Assembly: GCA_020850535.1 (NCBI GenBank) | Contig: JADZEM010000123.1 | Location: forward strand, 62,001 to 126,000 | Length of the DNA: 64,000 nt | Direction of reading: 5' to 3' | Origin: Chloroflexota bacterium | Lineage (GTDB): Bacteria > Chloroflexota > UBA6077 > JACCZL01 | Shown here: one piece after another, positions 26,139 through 33,846 of the stretch | How the letters are laid out: every line of letters begins with the position of its first letter | How positions within the stretch are numbered: the stretch's first letter is position 1 | Translations under genes and position numbers: made by a program | The notes under the pieces: generated by a model | Database searches by the model: none | Seen by the model: the letters and a program-made list of their open reading frames with translations, nothing else | Told to the model about the DNA's origin: nothing

Positions 26139-26729
26139 TCAGGCGTCGTCTGGGGCGGGACGCGCTCCGTGCGTCGGGGCGATCAAGAACGCGCCCAGGA
26201 GCGCCAGCGCGGCCGGGCCGAGATCGAACAGGATGTGGACGCCGCTGGTTGCGCCGGCTTCGTCCTGGATGGCCGCGCCAGACATGAAGCCGACGAGAAT
26301 ATGGGCGAGCCCGGCGACGATCAGCACCACCCTGGCAGACTTCCAGTAGCGATCCGCCAGCAGGAACCCGCCCAGGTATGCCAGCCCGATGGCCATCGTG
26401 CCGACCATCCAGGGCAGCCGCAGATCCCCCTGTGATTGAAACGCGGCAATCGGCCAGATGCGCGAGGCGAGCGTCAGGGTGCCAGCCAGCAGAGCCAGGA
26501 TCGCGCCGACCCGCGCAGACGGCGACGACCAGATACGCATCGTTGGATCGCGGAGGCGGTCACGGGCGGCCAACTCGTTCTGCTCGGCTGCGCGCTGCTC
26601 GATCTCCGCCTGCTCGCCGTGTCGGTCGATGCGCTGATCGACAATGTCCTGACCGTCGGCGGCGCGCTGCTGCCCAGCCGGGCGTGCCTGCGTCGCCGCG
26701 TGCTCCATCGTGCGTCGTGATGCAGCCAT
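26139..26729 (-). CDS. Four-helix membrane protein, unknown function
   Basis: A 196-residue protein. A polar, charged N-terminal helix (about 1-65; rich in Gln, Arg and Glu) precedes four hydrophobic segments at roughly 72-92, 104-124, 132-152 and 165-185. GGGAGG six nt before the ATG supports the start. No known domain was recognised. It diverges from the DUF2171-like gene, and both may respond to stress, though that is only a guess from the company of PRC/DUF2171 proteins. Confidence 0.6.
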   Translation of the reverse strand: MAASRRTMEHAATQARPAGQQRAADGQDIVDQRIDRHGEQAEIEQRAAEQNELAARDRLRDPTMRIWSSPSARVGAILALLAGTLTLASRIWPIAAFQSQGDLRLPWMVGTMAIGLAYLGGFLLADRYWKSARVVLIVAGLAHILVGFMSGAAIQDEAGATSGVHILFDLGPAALALLGAFLIAPTHGARPAPDDA

Positions 26730-26914
26730 AGGGTTCCTCCCGAAAGATGCCGTGCCAGACAGATTCTTCTGATGGAGGACGGTGCAACACGCGGGCCGCT
26801 CAGCCGTTCCAGATCGTATGAGTCCTGGACACGCGGCCGACATCGGCGCGTGGGCGGCTCCGGCATGTCCCTTGCACGGATGTGACGGCAACTCTGCGTA
26901 TGAGGGAGGCTGGT

Positions 26915-27238
26915 ATGTCGTACGGATACCGCCCTGGCGCACCCACCGACCGCACGGCGGAGGCTGGACAGGAGTCGGCAGCCGCCCGCACCTGGCGACC
27001 GCTGGTTCAGCCGGGGATGCGGGTGGCCGGCATCGCTGGTGACGTCATCGGGCAGGTCAGGGAGGTCCGCACGGCCGACTTCCTGGTGGATCGCGCAGGC
27101 GCGCTCGGGATGGCCCCAGATACGCTGGTCTCGCTGCCCTACGAGCGCATCCACGTCATGCGCTCGGACAAGATGACCCTGGACGTGCCCAGCAGCCAGG
27201 TCGACGACATCGCGCAGGTCGACGACATCGCGGTCTGA
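26915..27238 (+). CDS. DUF2171/PRC-barrel-like small protein
   Basis: A 107-residue soluble protein. The N-terminal 35 residues are disordered-looking; then a beta-barrel-like domain follows: VQPGMRVAGIAGDVIGQVRE, then TADFLVDRAGALGMAPDTLV and SLPYERIHVMRSDKMTLDVP. This layout is that of DUF2171 and related PRC-barrel proteins, which often sense or tune other proteins. GAGGGAGG precedes the ATG. The C-terminus repeats VDDIA twice. Confidence 0.7.
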   Translation: MSYGYRPGAPTDRTAEAGQESAAARTWRPLVQPGMRVAGIAGDVIGQVREVRTADFLVDRAGALGMAPDTLVSLPYERIHVMRSDKMTLDVPSSQVDDIAQVDDIAV

Positions 27239-27310
27239 CCCGAGACATCGCGCCCTGAGGCCAGGGCGATTGCACGTTCGTTGATGTTCCCGCAACGCCA
27301 TGAAACGCGC

Positions 27311-27455
27311 AGACGGGGGTTGAAACCCCCGTCTACAGTCATTCAGTCGCTGCGCGACGGCGGCCGGAGCAGCGACAACAGGTGAGACTGGAGCGTCGCG
27401 AAGCGACTGCAGGATGGTAGGCGGGGCTTTCAAGCCCCGACGACGCTGCACGACC
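27311..27455. repeat. GGGGGTTGAAACCCCC-type palindromic element
   Basis: A hairpin at 27311-27334 (AGACGGGGG pairs with CCCCCGTCT) is followed by CAGTCGCTGCGCGAC at about 27345. About 45 bp later comes an inverted relative, GTCGCGAAGCGACTGCAGG, then a second hairpin with GGCGGGGCTTTCAAGCCCCG. The outer and inner parts form imperfect inverted repeats. The right end (TCAAGCCCCGACGACGCTGC) recurs at 51927. Confidence 0.75.
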
Positions 27456-27477
27456 CGCCGATGATGAGGCGGCAGTG

Positions 27478-27537
27478 CGCCGCCCCACCACCCACGATCC
27501 AAGACCTATGACCCACGACCTGCGATCCACGACCCTT
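27478..27537. repeat. CCCACGA-family heptamer repeat
   Basis: Degenerate CCCACGA units (CACCACCCACGATCC, TGACCCACGACCTGC, ATCCACGACCC) lie just past the CoxL-type gene stop. It is the same family as 15415-15513 and 56917-56949. Confidence 0.6.
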
Positions 27538-27539
27538 GG

Positions 27540-29840
27540 CTATACGCCGTTGACCGCCCGCCACAGCTTCTCTGACGTGAACGGCATGTGGATGTCCGTC
27601 ACGCCGAACGGCTCCAGGGCGTCGCGGACGGCGTTGGTGATGGCCGGCGGCGCGCTCACGCAGCCGGACTCGCCCACACCCTTCGCGCCAATCGGGTTGT
27701 ACGGCGACTTCGTGACCGTCATCGCGATCTCGAAGTTCGGGACCATGTGCGCCGTCGGGACGGCGTAGTCCTGGAGCGTGGCCGTCAGCGGCTGGCCCTC
27801 CTCATCCCACTCCAGGTGCTCGTAGAACGCCTCGGCAAGGCCCTGCGTCACGCCGCCCGCGATCTGCCCGTACACGATCAGCGGGTTGACGACCGTGCCG
27901 ATATCGTCCACCACCACCATGCGCTCGACGTTGACGCGGCCGGTCTCCTTCTCGACGGACACCACCACCACCGTCGCCGCGAACGGGATCGCGGAGACGT
28001 CAGCGGCGAAGTCGGCGTCGTCCTTCAGGCCACGCTCACCATCCGCCAGCCCCACACCCTGCTGGGCCGCCGCCGCGATCTCGCTCAGGCCCAGCCGGCG
28101 CTCGGGCGCGCCCTGCACCTGGACGCCACCACGCACGAAGGCGAGGTCTTCCACCGAGACTTCGAGCATCGCCGCCGCGACCTTCAGCGCCTTCTCGATC
28201 ACGGCATCGCTGGCCTTCGAGAGGGCGCTGCCGCCCACCACCAGGCTCTTGCTGCCGCCGGTGCCGCCGCCGCGCGGCATGGTGGCCGTGTCGCCGTGGC
28301 GGACGGTGATCTTCTCGAATGGCACCCCCAGCCGATCCGCGACCACCTGGGCAAAGCTCGTCTCGTGCCCCTGCCCGTGCGACGACGAGCCGGTGGTGGC
28401 GACGATGGAGCCGTCCGGCTGGATCTCGACGCTGCCGTACTCGGAGCCCTGGGCGCTGACCTCGATGGTCGTCGCCACGCCGATGCCGACCACCTCGCCA
28501 CGCGCGCGGCGCGCCTGCTGCTCGGCCCGAAGCCGCTCGTAGCCGGCCAGCTCCAGCGCTTTAGAGGTCGCCAGCTCGTAGTCGCCGCTGTCGTAGACCG
28601 ACCCGATGGCGTTCTTGTACGGGAACTCCTCCGGGCGGATGAAGTTCCGACGGCGCGCATCGACGGGGTCCAGATCCAACGCCTTCGCGACGGCCTCGAC
28701 GGCCTGCTCGGCGATGTAGGCGGCCTCGGGGCGGCCAGCCCCACGATACGGGCCGGTCGGGCCGGTGTTGGTGTAGACGCCGTACGCCTCGGCGCGGTGC
28801 GCGATGAACCGGTAGGCGCCGGTGGCAAAGTCGCGGACGCGCAGCGGTGGCGCGGCGCCATGGGTCAGCAGCACGCCGCCGACGTTGTGGATCGTCTTGA
28901 CGATGAGGCCGGTCAGGATGCCCCCGCTGGTGTAGGCCACATCCACGAGGTTGAGCTGATCCCGCCCCTGCATGGTGAACAGGAGGTCTTCCATGCGGGT
29001 GGAGGTCCAGCGGACCGGGCGGTCAAGCTCGAGGGCCAGCAGTACCACGGCCAGCTCGTCGGGGTAGAGGCCGCCCTTTGCGCCGAAGCCGCCGCCCACG
29101 TCCGGGGCAATCACGCGGATGCTGCTGGCCGGGCGGTCGGTCACCTGAGCAATCGAGCCGCGCGTGCCGAACGGCGACTGCGTCGAGCGCCAGACGGTCA
29201 GCAGATCCTGCTCGCGGTCGTAGCTGGCGAGGATGCCTCTCAGCTCCATCGGCACCTGGGCCAGCCGGCTGTGCTTGATCCGCAACGAGAGCGTGTGCTC
29301 GGCGCTGGCGAACACGCCATCCACGTCGCCGCCATCCTTCACGTAGTGGTAGGCGACGTTGCTGCCGAACTGCGGCCAGACCAGCGGAGCGCCGTCCTTG
29401 AGGGCCTCCTCAGGATCGGTGACGACGGGCAGCGGGTCGTAGTCGATCTCGACGCGGGCAGCGGCATCGCGGGCGGCGTAGCGGCTCTCGGCGGCCACCA
29501 TCACGACGGGGTAGCCGGCCAGGGTGACGGTGCCATGGGCCAGCGGCGGCAGCGGCGAGACGTTCTTGTCCTGGATGGCGATGGTGTTCGCCATCCGGGC
29601 CACGTCCTTGACCTTCTCGCCGTCCCAGACCGCCACGACGCCCGGCTGGGCCAGGGCGGCCGAAATATCGATTCTGCCGATGGTGGCGTGGGCATAGTCG
29701 CTGCGAACGAAGGCCACTTCCAGGATGTCGGTCCCTGGAAGCCGGATGTCGTCAACGTACTGGCCTTCGCCGCGCACCAGCCGGGGGTCTTCGACGCGCT
29801 TGCGAAGCGCACCGATCTCCTGCTCATGGACTGCTGTCAT
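27540..29840 (-). CDS. Form II CoxL/xanthine-dehydrogenase-type molybdenum hydroxylase large subunit
   Basis: Molybdopterin-binding large subunit of 766 residues. An N-terminal Ald_Xan_dh-type segment (KRVEDPRLVRGEGQYVDD) precedes the molybdopterin domains with VIAPDVGGGFGAKGG, TNTGPTGPYRGAGRPEAAY and the C-terminal GAKGVGESG, whose Glu is catalytic in the family. The PYRGAGR motif is the form II or aldehyde-oxidase-like type, not the AYXCSFR of true form I CO dehydrogenase, so CO oxidation is doubtful. No medium (FAD) or small (2Fe-2S) subunit gene is adjacent. Confidence 0.9.
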   Translation of the reverse strand: MTAVHEQEIGALRKRVEDPRLVRGEGQYVDDIRLPGTDILEVAFVRSDYAHATIGRIDISAALAQPGVVAVWDGEKVKDVARMANTIAIQDKNVSPLPPLAHGTVTLAGYPVVMVAAESRYAARDAAARVEIDYDPLPVVTDPEEALKDGAPLVWPQFGSNVAYHYVKDGGDVDGVFASAEHTLSLRIKHSRLAQVPMELRGILASYDREQDLLTVWRSTQSPFGTRGSIAQVTDRPASSIRVIAPDVGGGFGAKGGLYPDELAVVLLALELDRPVRWTSTRMEDLLFTMQGRDQLNLVDVAYTSGGILTGLIVKTIHNVGGVLLTHGAAPPLRVRDFATGAYRFIAHRAEAYGVYTNTGPTGPYRGAGRPEAAYIAEQAVEAVAKALDLDPVDARRRNFIRPEEFPYKNAIGSVYDSGDYELATSKALELAGYERLRAEQQARRARGEVVGIGVATTIEVSAQGSEYGSVEIQPDGSIVATTGSSSHGQGHETSFAQVVADRLGVPFEKITVRHGDTATMPRGGGTGGSKSLVVGGSALSKASDAVIEKALKVAAAMLEVSVEDLAFVRGGVQVQGAPERRLGLSEIAAAAQQGVGLADGERGLKDDADFAADVSAIPFAATVVVVSVEKETGRVNVERMVVVDDIGTVVNPLIVYGQIAGGVTQGLAEAFYEHLEWDEEGQPLTATLQDYAVPTAHMVPNFEIAMTVTKSPYNPIGAKGVGESGCVSAPPAITNAVRDALEPFGVTDIHMPFTSEKLWRAVNGV

Positions 29841-30020
29841 GCCGCCTCTCCACCGGGGAATGGTCGCTGCTGGCGTGGCGGGGCGCCGACGTCAGCCCGC
29901 GCGTGCTGGTCGTGTGTGGCCGCGACCGGCGGTCCGCATGGTCCGGGGCCGGTCTTCAACGTGGCAGGGTAGCATGCCGGGCGGCGCATGCGACGGGCCG
30001 CGCGCAGCGTATCCAACAGC

Positions 30021-30135
30021 GAAGCCCGGTGCAGTATCTGCACCGGGCTTCTTCTCGCGCTGACTTCTGATGACTGAAAACTGACGACTCGCTTCGTCAG
30101 GCCGCCCCTGCGCGCGGCATCTTGCGCGACTTGAC
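30021..30135. repeat. 115-bp direct repeat, left copy (csrA 3' end plus terminator)
   Basis: Identical over 115 bp to 32908-33022. It holds a terminator hairpin (30021-30051, 14-bp stem, TAT loop) and, on the minus strand, the last codons of csrA (KSRKMPRAGAA and stop). Beyond 30135 the csrA-like frame continues, diverged, for about nine codons (PPAEPASPV instead of PAGEPASPSPV). It marks the left edge of the R-M island. Confidence 0.95.
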
Positions 30136-30162
30136 GGGGGACGCTGGTTCGGCAGGTGGAGT
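30082..30162 (-). pseudogene. csrA 3'-end remnant
   Basis: On the minus strand this encodes PPAEPASPVKSRKMPRAGAA and a stop, the C-terminal tail of the intact csrA at 32984-33319, with small differences (PAEPASPV against PAGEPASPSPV). No CsrA core precedes it. It appears to be a piece of a related csrA allele brought in or left behind with the island. Confidence 0.75.
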
Positions 30163-30452
30163 AGGATAGCAGGCGGGTGCGTTAGCCGGAGCGTCGCGTC
30201 GGAAGTGCGCGTGACGGAGTGTGTACGAGACGATGATTGCGGTGGCCGTGGCAGACGAGGGCGAGGGAAAGTCCAGTCGTTCTGGACCTTCGAGACCCCG
30301 CCCGCAGCGATGTAGCGGCTAGCAAATTGGCAGGAAGCTACAGATTGACAAGGGGTGGCCCTCGGACGGTGAGCCTGCCCAACTGATTCCTGGCACAGAC
30401 TCAAGCATCGCGTCTCTCCGACTCGAAGCGCCAGAAACCGACCGAGGCTGAG

Positions 30453-31172
30453 ATGGACCCAGTAGACGAGCCGCTGAAGACAACTGTGCAAGATGATAGG
30501 CGGGAAAACGAGCTTCGGGAACTGTTCAACCTGGAGAGAATTCCCTCAGAAGGGAGAGCAGGCATTGACGCCCATTTGACGGTAGACGGCGTGACGGTGC
30601 CGTTTGAACTCAAATCAAGCACGGGCAAGGGGGTCACGACTGTCCGCGACTTTGGCCCGGATCATGTCCAGAAGTGGAGAATCAAGCACTGGCTGATTGG
30701 ATTTTACGATAGGAGTGGCCGTAGCCTTCAATTCTGTTTATACGGAAGCCCGAGTGATATGGCTCCCTGGATTGATGAGAAGCTCGCATATACAAAGTCT
30801 GATCGTGACCTTGCCGATATACTCCCGGGCGAGCTTGAAGAACATCATCTCTGGTCTATTTGTGGGCGCAAGCAAGAATACGCTATTGCAGATGCAAAGT
30901 TGATCTATAAGAATCAATGGAAAAGTCGCCAGTATGAACAGTACTGTGATCGATTCAAGGTTATTGAAGGCCTTCAGATTCCCTCTGGATATTCTCCTGA
31001 GCGGATGCTGGAAATCCTTCGCATGAGGGCGAGGTACGTCATTCTGCGGGGGAGTACTCTGAACAATCCGCACATCCCTCTCAGCTACTTCGCGGGCTGG
31101 CCTCGGATTACTGCAAACCACTCAGAAGAGTTGCGGCGTTGCGTCCGGGCGTGGCTGGCTCAATCACAGTAG
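30453..31172 (+). CDS. Type II-like restriction endonuclease (PD-(D/E)XK)
   Basis: A 239-residue protein next to a cytosine methyltransferase. The N-terminal part carries the nuclease site: Asp39 in AGIDAHL and Glu52-Leu-Lys54 in PFELKSS, with Glu19-20 upstream. The rest is mixed alpha/beta with many Tyr, Trp and Lys (WKSRQYEQYCDRF) and no other known domain. Base composition is clearly lower in GC than its neighbours. The stop overlaps the methyltransferase stop by 9 bp (convergent). The recognition sequence cannot be read from the protein. The start ATG is chosen before the DRRENELRELF helix. Confidence 0.75.
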   Translation: MDPVDEPLKTTVQDDRRENELRELFNLERIPSEGRAGIDAHLTVDGVTVPFELKSSTGKGVTTVRDFGPDHVQKWRIKHWLIGFYDRSGRSLQFCLYGSPSDMAPWIDEKLAYTKSDRDLADILPGELEEHHLWSICGRKQEYAIADAKLIYKNQWKSRQYEQYCDRFKVIEGLQIPSGYSPERMLEILRMRARYVILRGSTLNNPHIPLSYFAGWPRITANHSEELRRCVRAWLAQSQ

Positions 31173-32318
31173 GGCATCTGCAACTGCACATGCCACGCGA
31201 TAGGCCATTGGCGGTGCTACTGAGTTCCCTATCTGCCCCAGAACTTGATACACCCCACCGGCGAAGCACCACGACTCCGGAAATCCTTGAATGATGGCGC
31301 AATCTTGAACGGCGAGGCGGAAGTGTCCATTCTTTGCAACGAAAGCCGAGGCGCTTTCCCTGCTTAGAGCAACTCCGTTCGGCCAGATCTCTAGGGCTTC
31401 CCAGGCGCGCTGACCCGCCACGCTGTTCAGAATTGACGTAGAGTTCCGTGGGCCGGTGAAGCCGCTTCGCAGGGTGGGCGCAAGGCTGTCAGTGCCAATG
31501 TCATGGAGTCCGAGAGCTTCACGAACTCCCATGCACCTGGATCTAGCATCTGCAAACGAAAACAGATCTATCGTCTCGGCCTGGCGATTGGTCAGGTGAC
31601 TGAAGTAATGGGTTGCCGCAGGCTCGCGAAATCGGGAGGATGCAACGTTATCAGCGAATCCAACAAAGAACACCCGTTGACGAGACTGTGGGACGCCAAA
31701 CATCGGTGCATGGAGCTTGAACCGAAAGACGCGGTATCCGCTGAGCGGCGCCAGAATATGATCCTGAACGTATGAGGAGAATTTGGCGGTCAATAGGCCA
31801 GGGACATTCTCGGCAATGAACGCCCGAGGCTTGACCGTCTTGATGGCCCGAATCATCTCAGGCCACATGTCTCGGTCATCAAGGTGGCCCTGCTGGCGAC
31901 CTGCCGTGGAAAAGGGCTGGCATGGGGGGCCGCCGTGCAAGACATCCACGGATTCTGAATAGGCTGACCAATCGACCCGGCGGACATCGCCTTGCTCGCC
32001 AGCGCACACCGTCCAAGATGGTCGATTCTGGAGCAGAGTTCGTCCACAGATCTCAAGCACATCGAATGATGCAACGTGCTCGAAGCCTGCCCGCTCGAAG
32101 CCGAGATCCAGCCCACCGCCACCACTGAACAAGGACAGGACCCGCAGACCGTTGGAAACCCGCATGGGCATCAGATCCTCAGGTCGCAGGCGAGGCGTAT
32201 TTACGGCATGCAGCGGCGCTGGTCCGTCGCCACGAAGCGCTGCGTACTTGGCCCGTAGGGCAGTTTTGGAACTCTGCCTGTAGGCTTCACGTCGCTCTTC
32301 GGTGATTTGGTACGGCAC
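31164..32318 (-). CDS. DNA (cytosine-5) methyltransferase, type II R-M
   Basis: C5-cytosine methyltransferase of 384 residues (GTG start). Motif I VLSLFSGGGGLDLGF (60-74), motif IV PPCQPFS with catalytic Cys133, motif VI ENVPG (170-174), motif VIII QSRQRVFFVGF, and motifs IX/X near the C-terminus (SVAGQRAWEALEIWPNG, QIGNSVAPPMAYRVA). A short N-terminal extension of about 58 residues precedes motif I. It protects host DNA from the convergent endonuclease. Both genes lie inside the repeat-bounded island. Confidence 0.95.
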   Translation of the reverse strand: MPYQITEERREAYRQSSKTALRAKYAALRGDGPAPLHAVNTPRLRPEDLMPMRVSNGLRVLSLFSGGGGLDLGFERAGFEHVASFDVLEICGRTLLQNRPSWTVCAGEQGDVRRVDWSAYSESVDVLHGGPPCQPFSTAGRQQGHLDDRDMWPEMIRAIKTVKPRAFIAENVPGLLTAKFSSYVQDHILAPLSGYRVFRFKLHAPMFGVPQSRQRVFFVGFADNVASSRFREPAATHYFSHLTNRQAETIDLFSFADARSRCMGVREALGLHDIGTDSLAPTLRSGFTGPRNSTSILNSVAGQRAWEALEIWPNGVALSRESASAFVAKNGHFRLAVQDCAIIQGFPESWCFAGGVYQVLGQIGNSVAPPMAYRVACAVADALL

Positions 32319-32587
32319 GAGGGTGATGTGCTCCTGAAGAATTCGTCACCCGTAGAGAGTGGTTTGCATCAGTCTAGCAGCGAGACCGTGAATCATGTGG
32401 TGTTCGAACCCACAATCGCATCTCGTCAAACAAGTCTCGAACTACAACTGACTGCACGTTACTGCTACATGATACAACACTGCACGACCTGACGGCAGCG
32501 AGCGTGTCCCTCGATTTCCATCTGTAACGCGGCTGCTGGGCGCTCGCCATCGGGCTACCGAGGGCATCCAGCCGGGCAGGAGACTGC

Positions 32588-32788
32588 ATGGACGAAGATC
32601 GTCTGCTCACGGTACGGGAGTGTGCAGAGCGGCTGCGGGTCAATCCTGAAACGGTTCGACGATGGCTCCGCAGTGGCCGAATGCGAGGAGTGATTCTCGG
32701 AGGCGACCGGAGTGGATGGCGAGTTCCTCAGTCCGAGTTGAACCGAGTGGCGCGATCCGGCCTTGATGGTTCGAGCGGGGCCGACTAG
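32588..32788 (+). CDS. Excisionase/MerR-like helix-turn-helix protein
   Basis: A 66-residue protein of the HTH_17 excisionase type. The core is 'LLTVRECAERLRVNPETVRRWLRSGRMRGV' in outline, ending in the beta hairpin GWRVPQSELNR. GGAG lies before the ATG. It is the third gene of the island and may regulate the R-M genes, or be a leftover excision factor. The methyltransferase starts 270 bp to its left and points away, so a shared promoter region is plausible. Confidence 0.75.
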   Translation: MDEDRLLTVRECAERLRVNPETVRRWLRSGRMRGVILGGDRSGWRVPQSELNRVARSGLDGSSGAD

Positions 32789-32904
32789 CTCGCTCGACGG
32801 CATGGATACTTAGAACTCTGACATCACTCACGTCACCTGCCGGCGCGTGCACTCACGTCGCCTGCCGGCGCGTGCGTCTTGTGAAGGGCACGGACGTGGT
32901 GAAC

Positions 32905-32941
32905 GAAGAAGCCCGGTGCAGTATCTGCACCGGGCTTCTTC
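32905..32941. terminator. csrA terminator hairpin
   Basis: A 17-bp perfect stem (GAAGAAGCCCGGTGCAG with its complement) around a TAT loop. It lies 42 bp past the csrA stop. Tails are only partly T-rich (TTCTTC on both strands), so it may work in both directions. Confidence 0.7.
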
Positions 32942-33022
32942 TCGCGCTGACTTCTGATGACTGAAAACTGACGACTCGCTTCGTCAGGCCGCCCCTGCGC
33001 GCGGCATCTTGCGCGACTTGAC
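32908..33022. repeat. 115-bp direct repeat, right copy
   Basis: Identical to 30021-30135. It covers the last codons of the intact csrA, the stop codon and the downstream terminator. The hairpin stem here is 17 bp, because the outer GAA/TTC (32905-32907/32939-32941) also pairs. That extension is missing in the left copy, so the junction at 32907/32908 is visible. Confidence 0.95.
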
Positions 33023-33319
33023 CGGCGATGGGGAGGCTGGCTCACCGGCCGGCGGGCCGTTCGCGCCCTTCGGCGAGAGCTCGCCTGCGAACTGTCCGAG
33101 CGCCGCGCCCAGACTCTCCAGCGAGACCCCTGGCGTGCCGGTCGAGGCCCGCCGGTTCTCCTCTTCGACTTGTTTCAGCAGCTCGCGTCTGAGCACCGTG
33201 ACTTCGCGCGGGGCGCGGATGCCGACGCGCACCTGCACGCCATCCGACCCGAGCACAACGATCTCGATATCCTTGCCGATCAGGATGCTCTGTCCTGGTC
33301 GCCGACTGAGGACTAGCAT
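32984..33319 (-). CDS. csrA: Carbon storage regulator CsrA with C-terminal extension
   Basis: RNA-binding translational regulator. Residues 1-60 are the CsrA core (MLVLSRRPGQSILIGKDIEI, VRVGIRAPREVTVLRREL). About 45 extra residues follow, a Pro/Ser/Ala-rich linker and a basic KSRKMPRAGAA end, unusual for CsrA proteins of 60-80 residues. The gene is last in the flagellar cluster and overlaps fliW by 7 bp. Family knowledge says CsrA represses flagellin or other mRNAs and is held by FliW. Its 3' end is duplicated at the far side of the R-M island. Confidence 0.92.
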   Translation of the reverse strand: MLVLSRRPGQSILIGKDIEIVVLGSDGVQVRVGIRAPREVTVLRRELLKQVEEENRRASTGTPGVSLESLGAALGQFAGELSPKGANGPPAGEPASPSPVKSRKMPRAGAA

Positions 33320-33846
33320 GCTCGTCGCCTCCCAGGGCTGCGCTCGACGGTCCCAGGGCCGCCGAACACGGGATACCTGAGCGGGAAGCGCTCATCCGTC
33401 AGGATGACCTGCTTGGCGATGCGCTTCACCGGGTTGAGAATCAAGGGCGCCTGGAGATTCGCCGTCATCGCGCGGACGTCTTCGGGGACCACCAGGATCG
33501 AGAGCACCCGAGCCTCGGAAGGGTCGCTGAGCTGGAGCAGCTCGGCGTCCGGATCGGCGATGTCGAAGGCGTAGTCGGTCACCAGCAGCCCCGGCTCGAT
33601 CACCAGGAACCCGACGAGCGGATCGTGCAGGGACTGGAGCCACGCGAACGGGGCGAGCTTCTGGTCTTCGATCAAGGCGAACCGCTGGTGTCGCTCGAAG
33701 CCCGGCACCCCCTCGGGGAAAGCGATGACGTCGGTCTCGGAGATCTCGATGGTCTCCATCTCGCCGTACCGCGTGGTGCGGATCTCGAACGTCGCTGGAG
33801 CAGCTGCCGGGAGGGTGGTTGGCGTCATCATCATTGCACTCATCAC
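33313..33846 (-). CDS. fliW: Flagellar assembly factor FliW
   Basis: CsrA antagonist and flagellin chaperone of 177 residues with a GTG start (several ATGs follow at 33843, 33834, 33831 and 33828). Family features: 'FEIRTTRYGEMETIEI', 'VIAFPEGVPGFERHQRFALI', 'FAWLQSLHDPLVGFLVIEP' and 'LNPVKRIAKQVILTD'. It sits between flgL (4-bp overlap) and csrA, the arrangement typical of the FliW-CsrA switch. Confidence 0.93.
   Translation of the reverse strand: MMSAMMMTPTTLPAAAPATFEIRTTRYGEMETIEISETDVIAFPEGVPGFERHQRFALIEDQKLAPFAWLQSLHDPLVGFLVIEPGLLVTDYAFDIADPDAELLQLSDPSEARVLSILVVPEDVRAMTANLQAPLILNPVKRIAKQVILTDERFPLRYPVFGGPGTVERSPGRRRAC

Larger units (their letters stand above)
29841..30452. other. Intergenic with left island boundary
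   Basis: No gene is seen. The stretch holds the upstream region of the CoxL-type gene, the left 115-bp island repeat (30021-30135), a csrA 3' ghost extending to about 30162, and AT-richer DNA upstream of the endonuclease gene. Confidence 0.6.

Noticed and set aside
27540-29840. Form I CO dehydrogenase (coxL)
   Set aside because: The active-site motif is PYRGAGR (form II type) and not AYXCSFR, and no coxM or coxS gene is adjacent.
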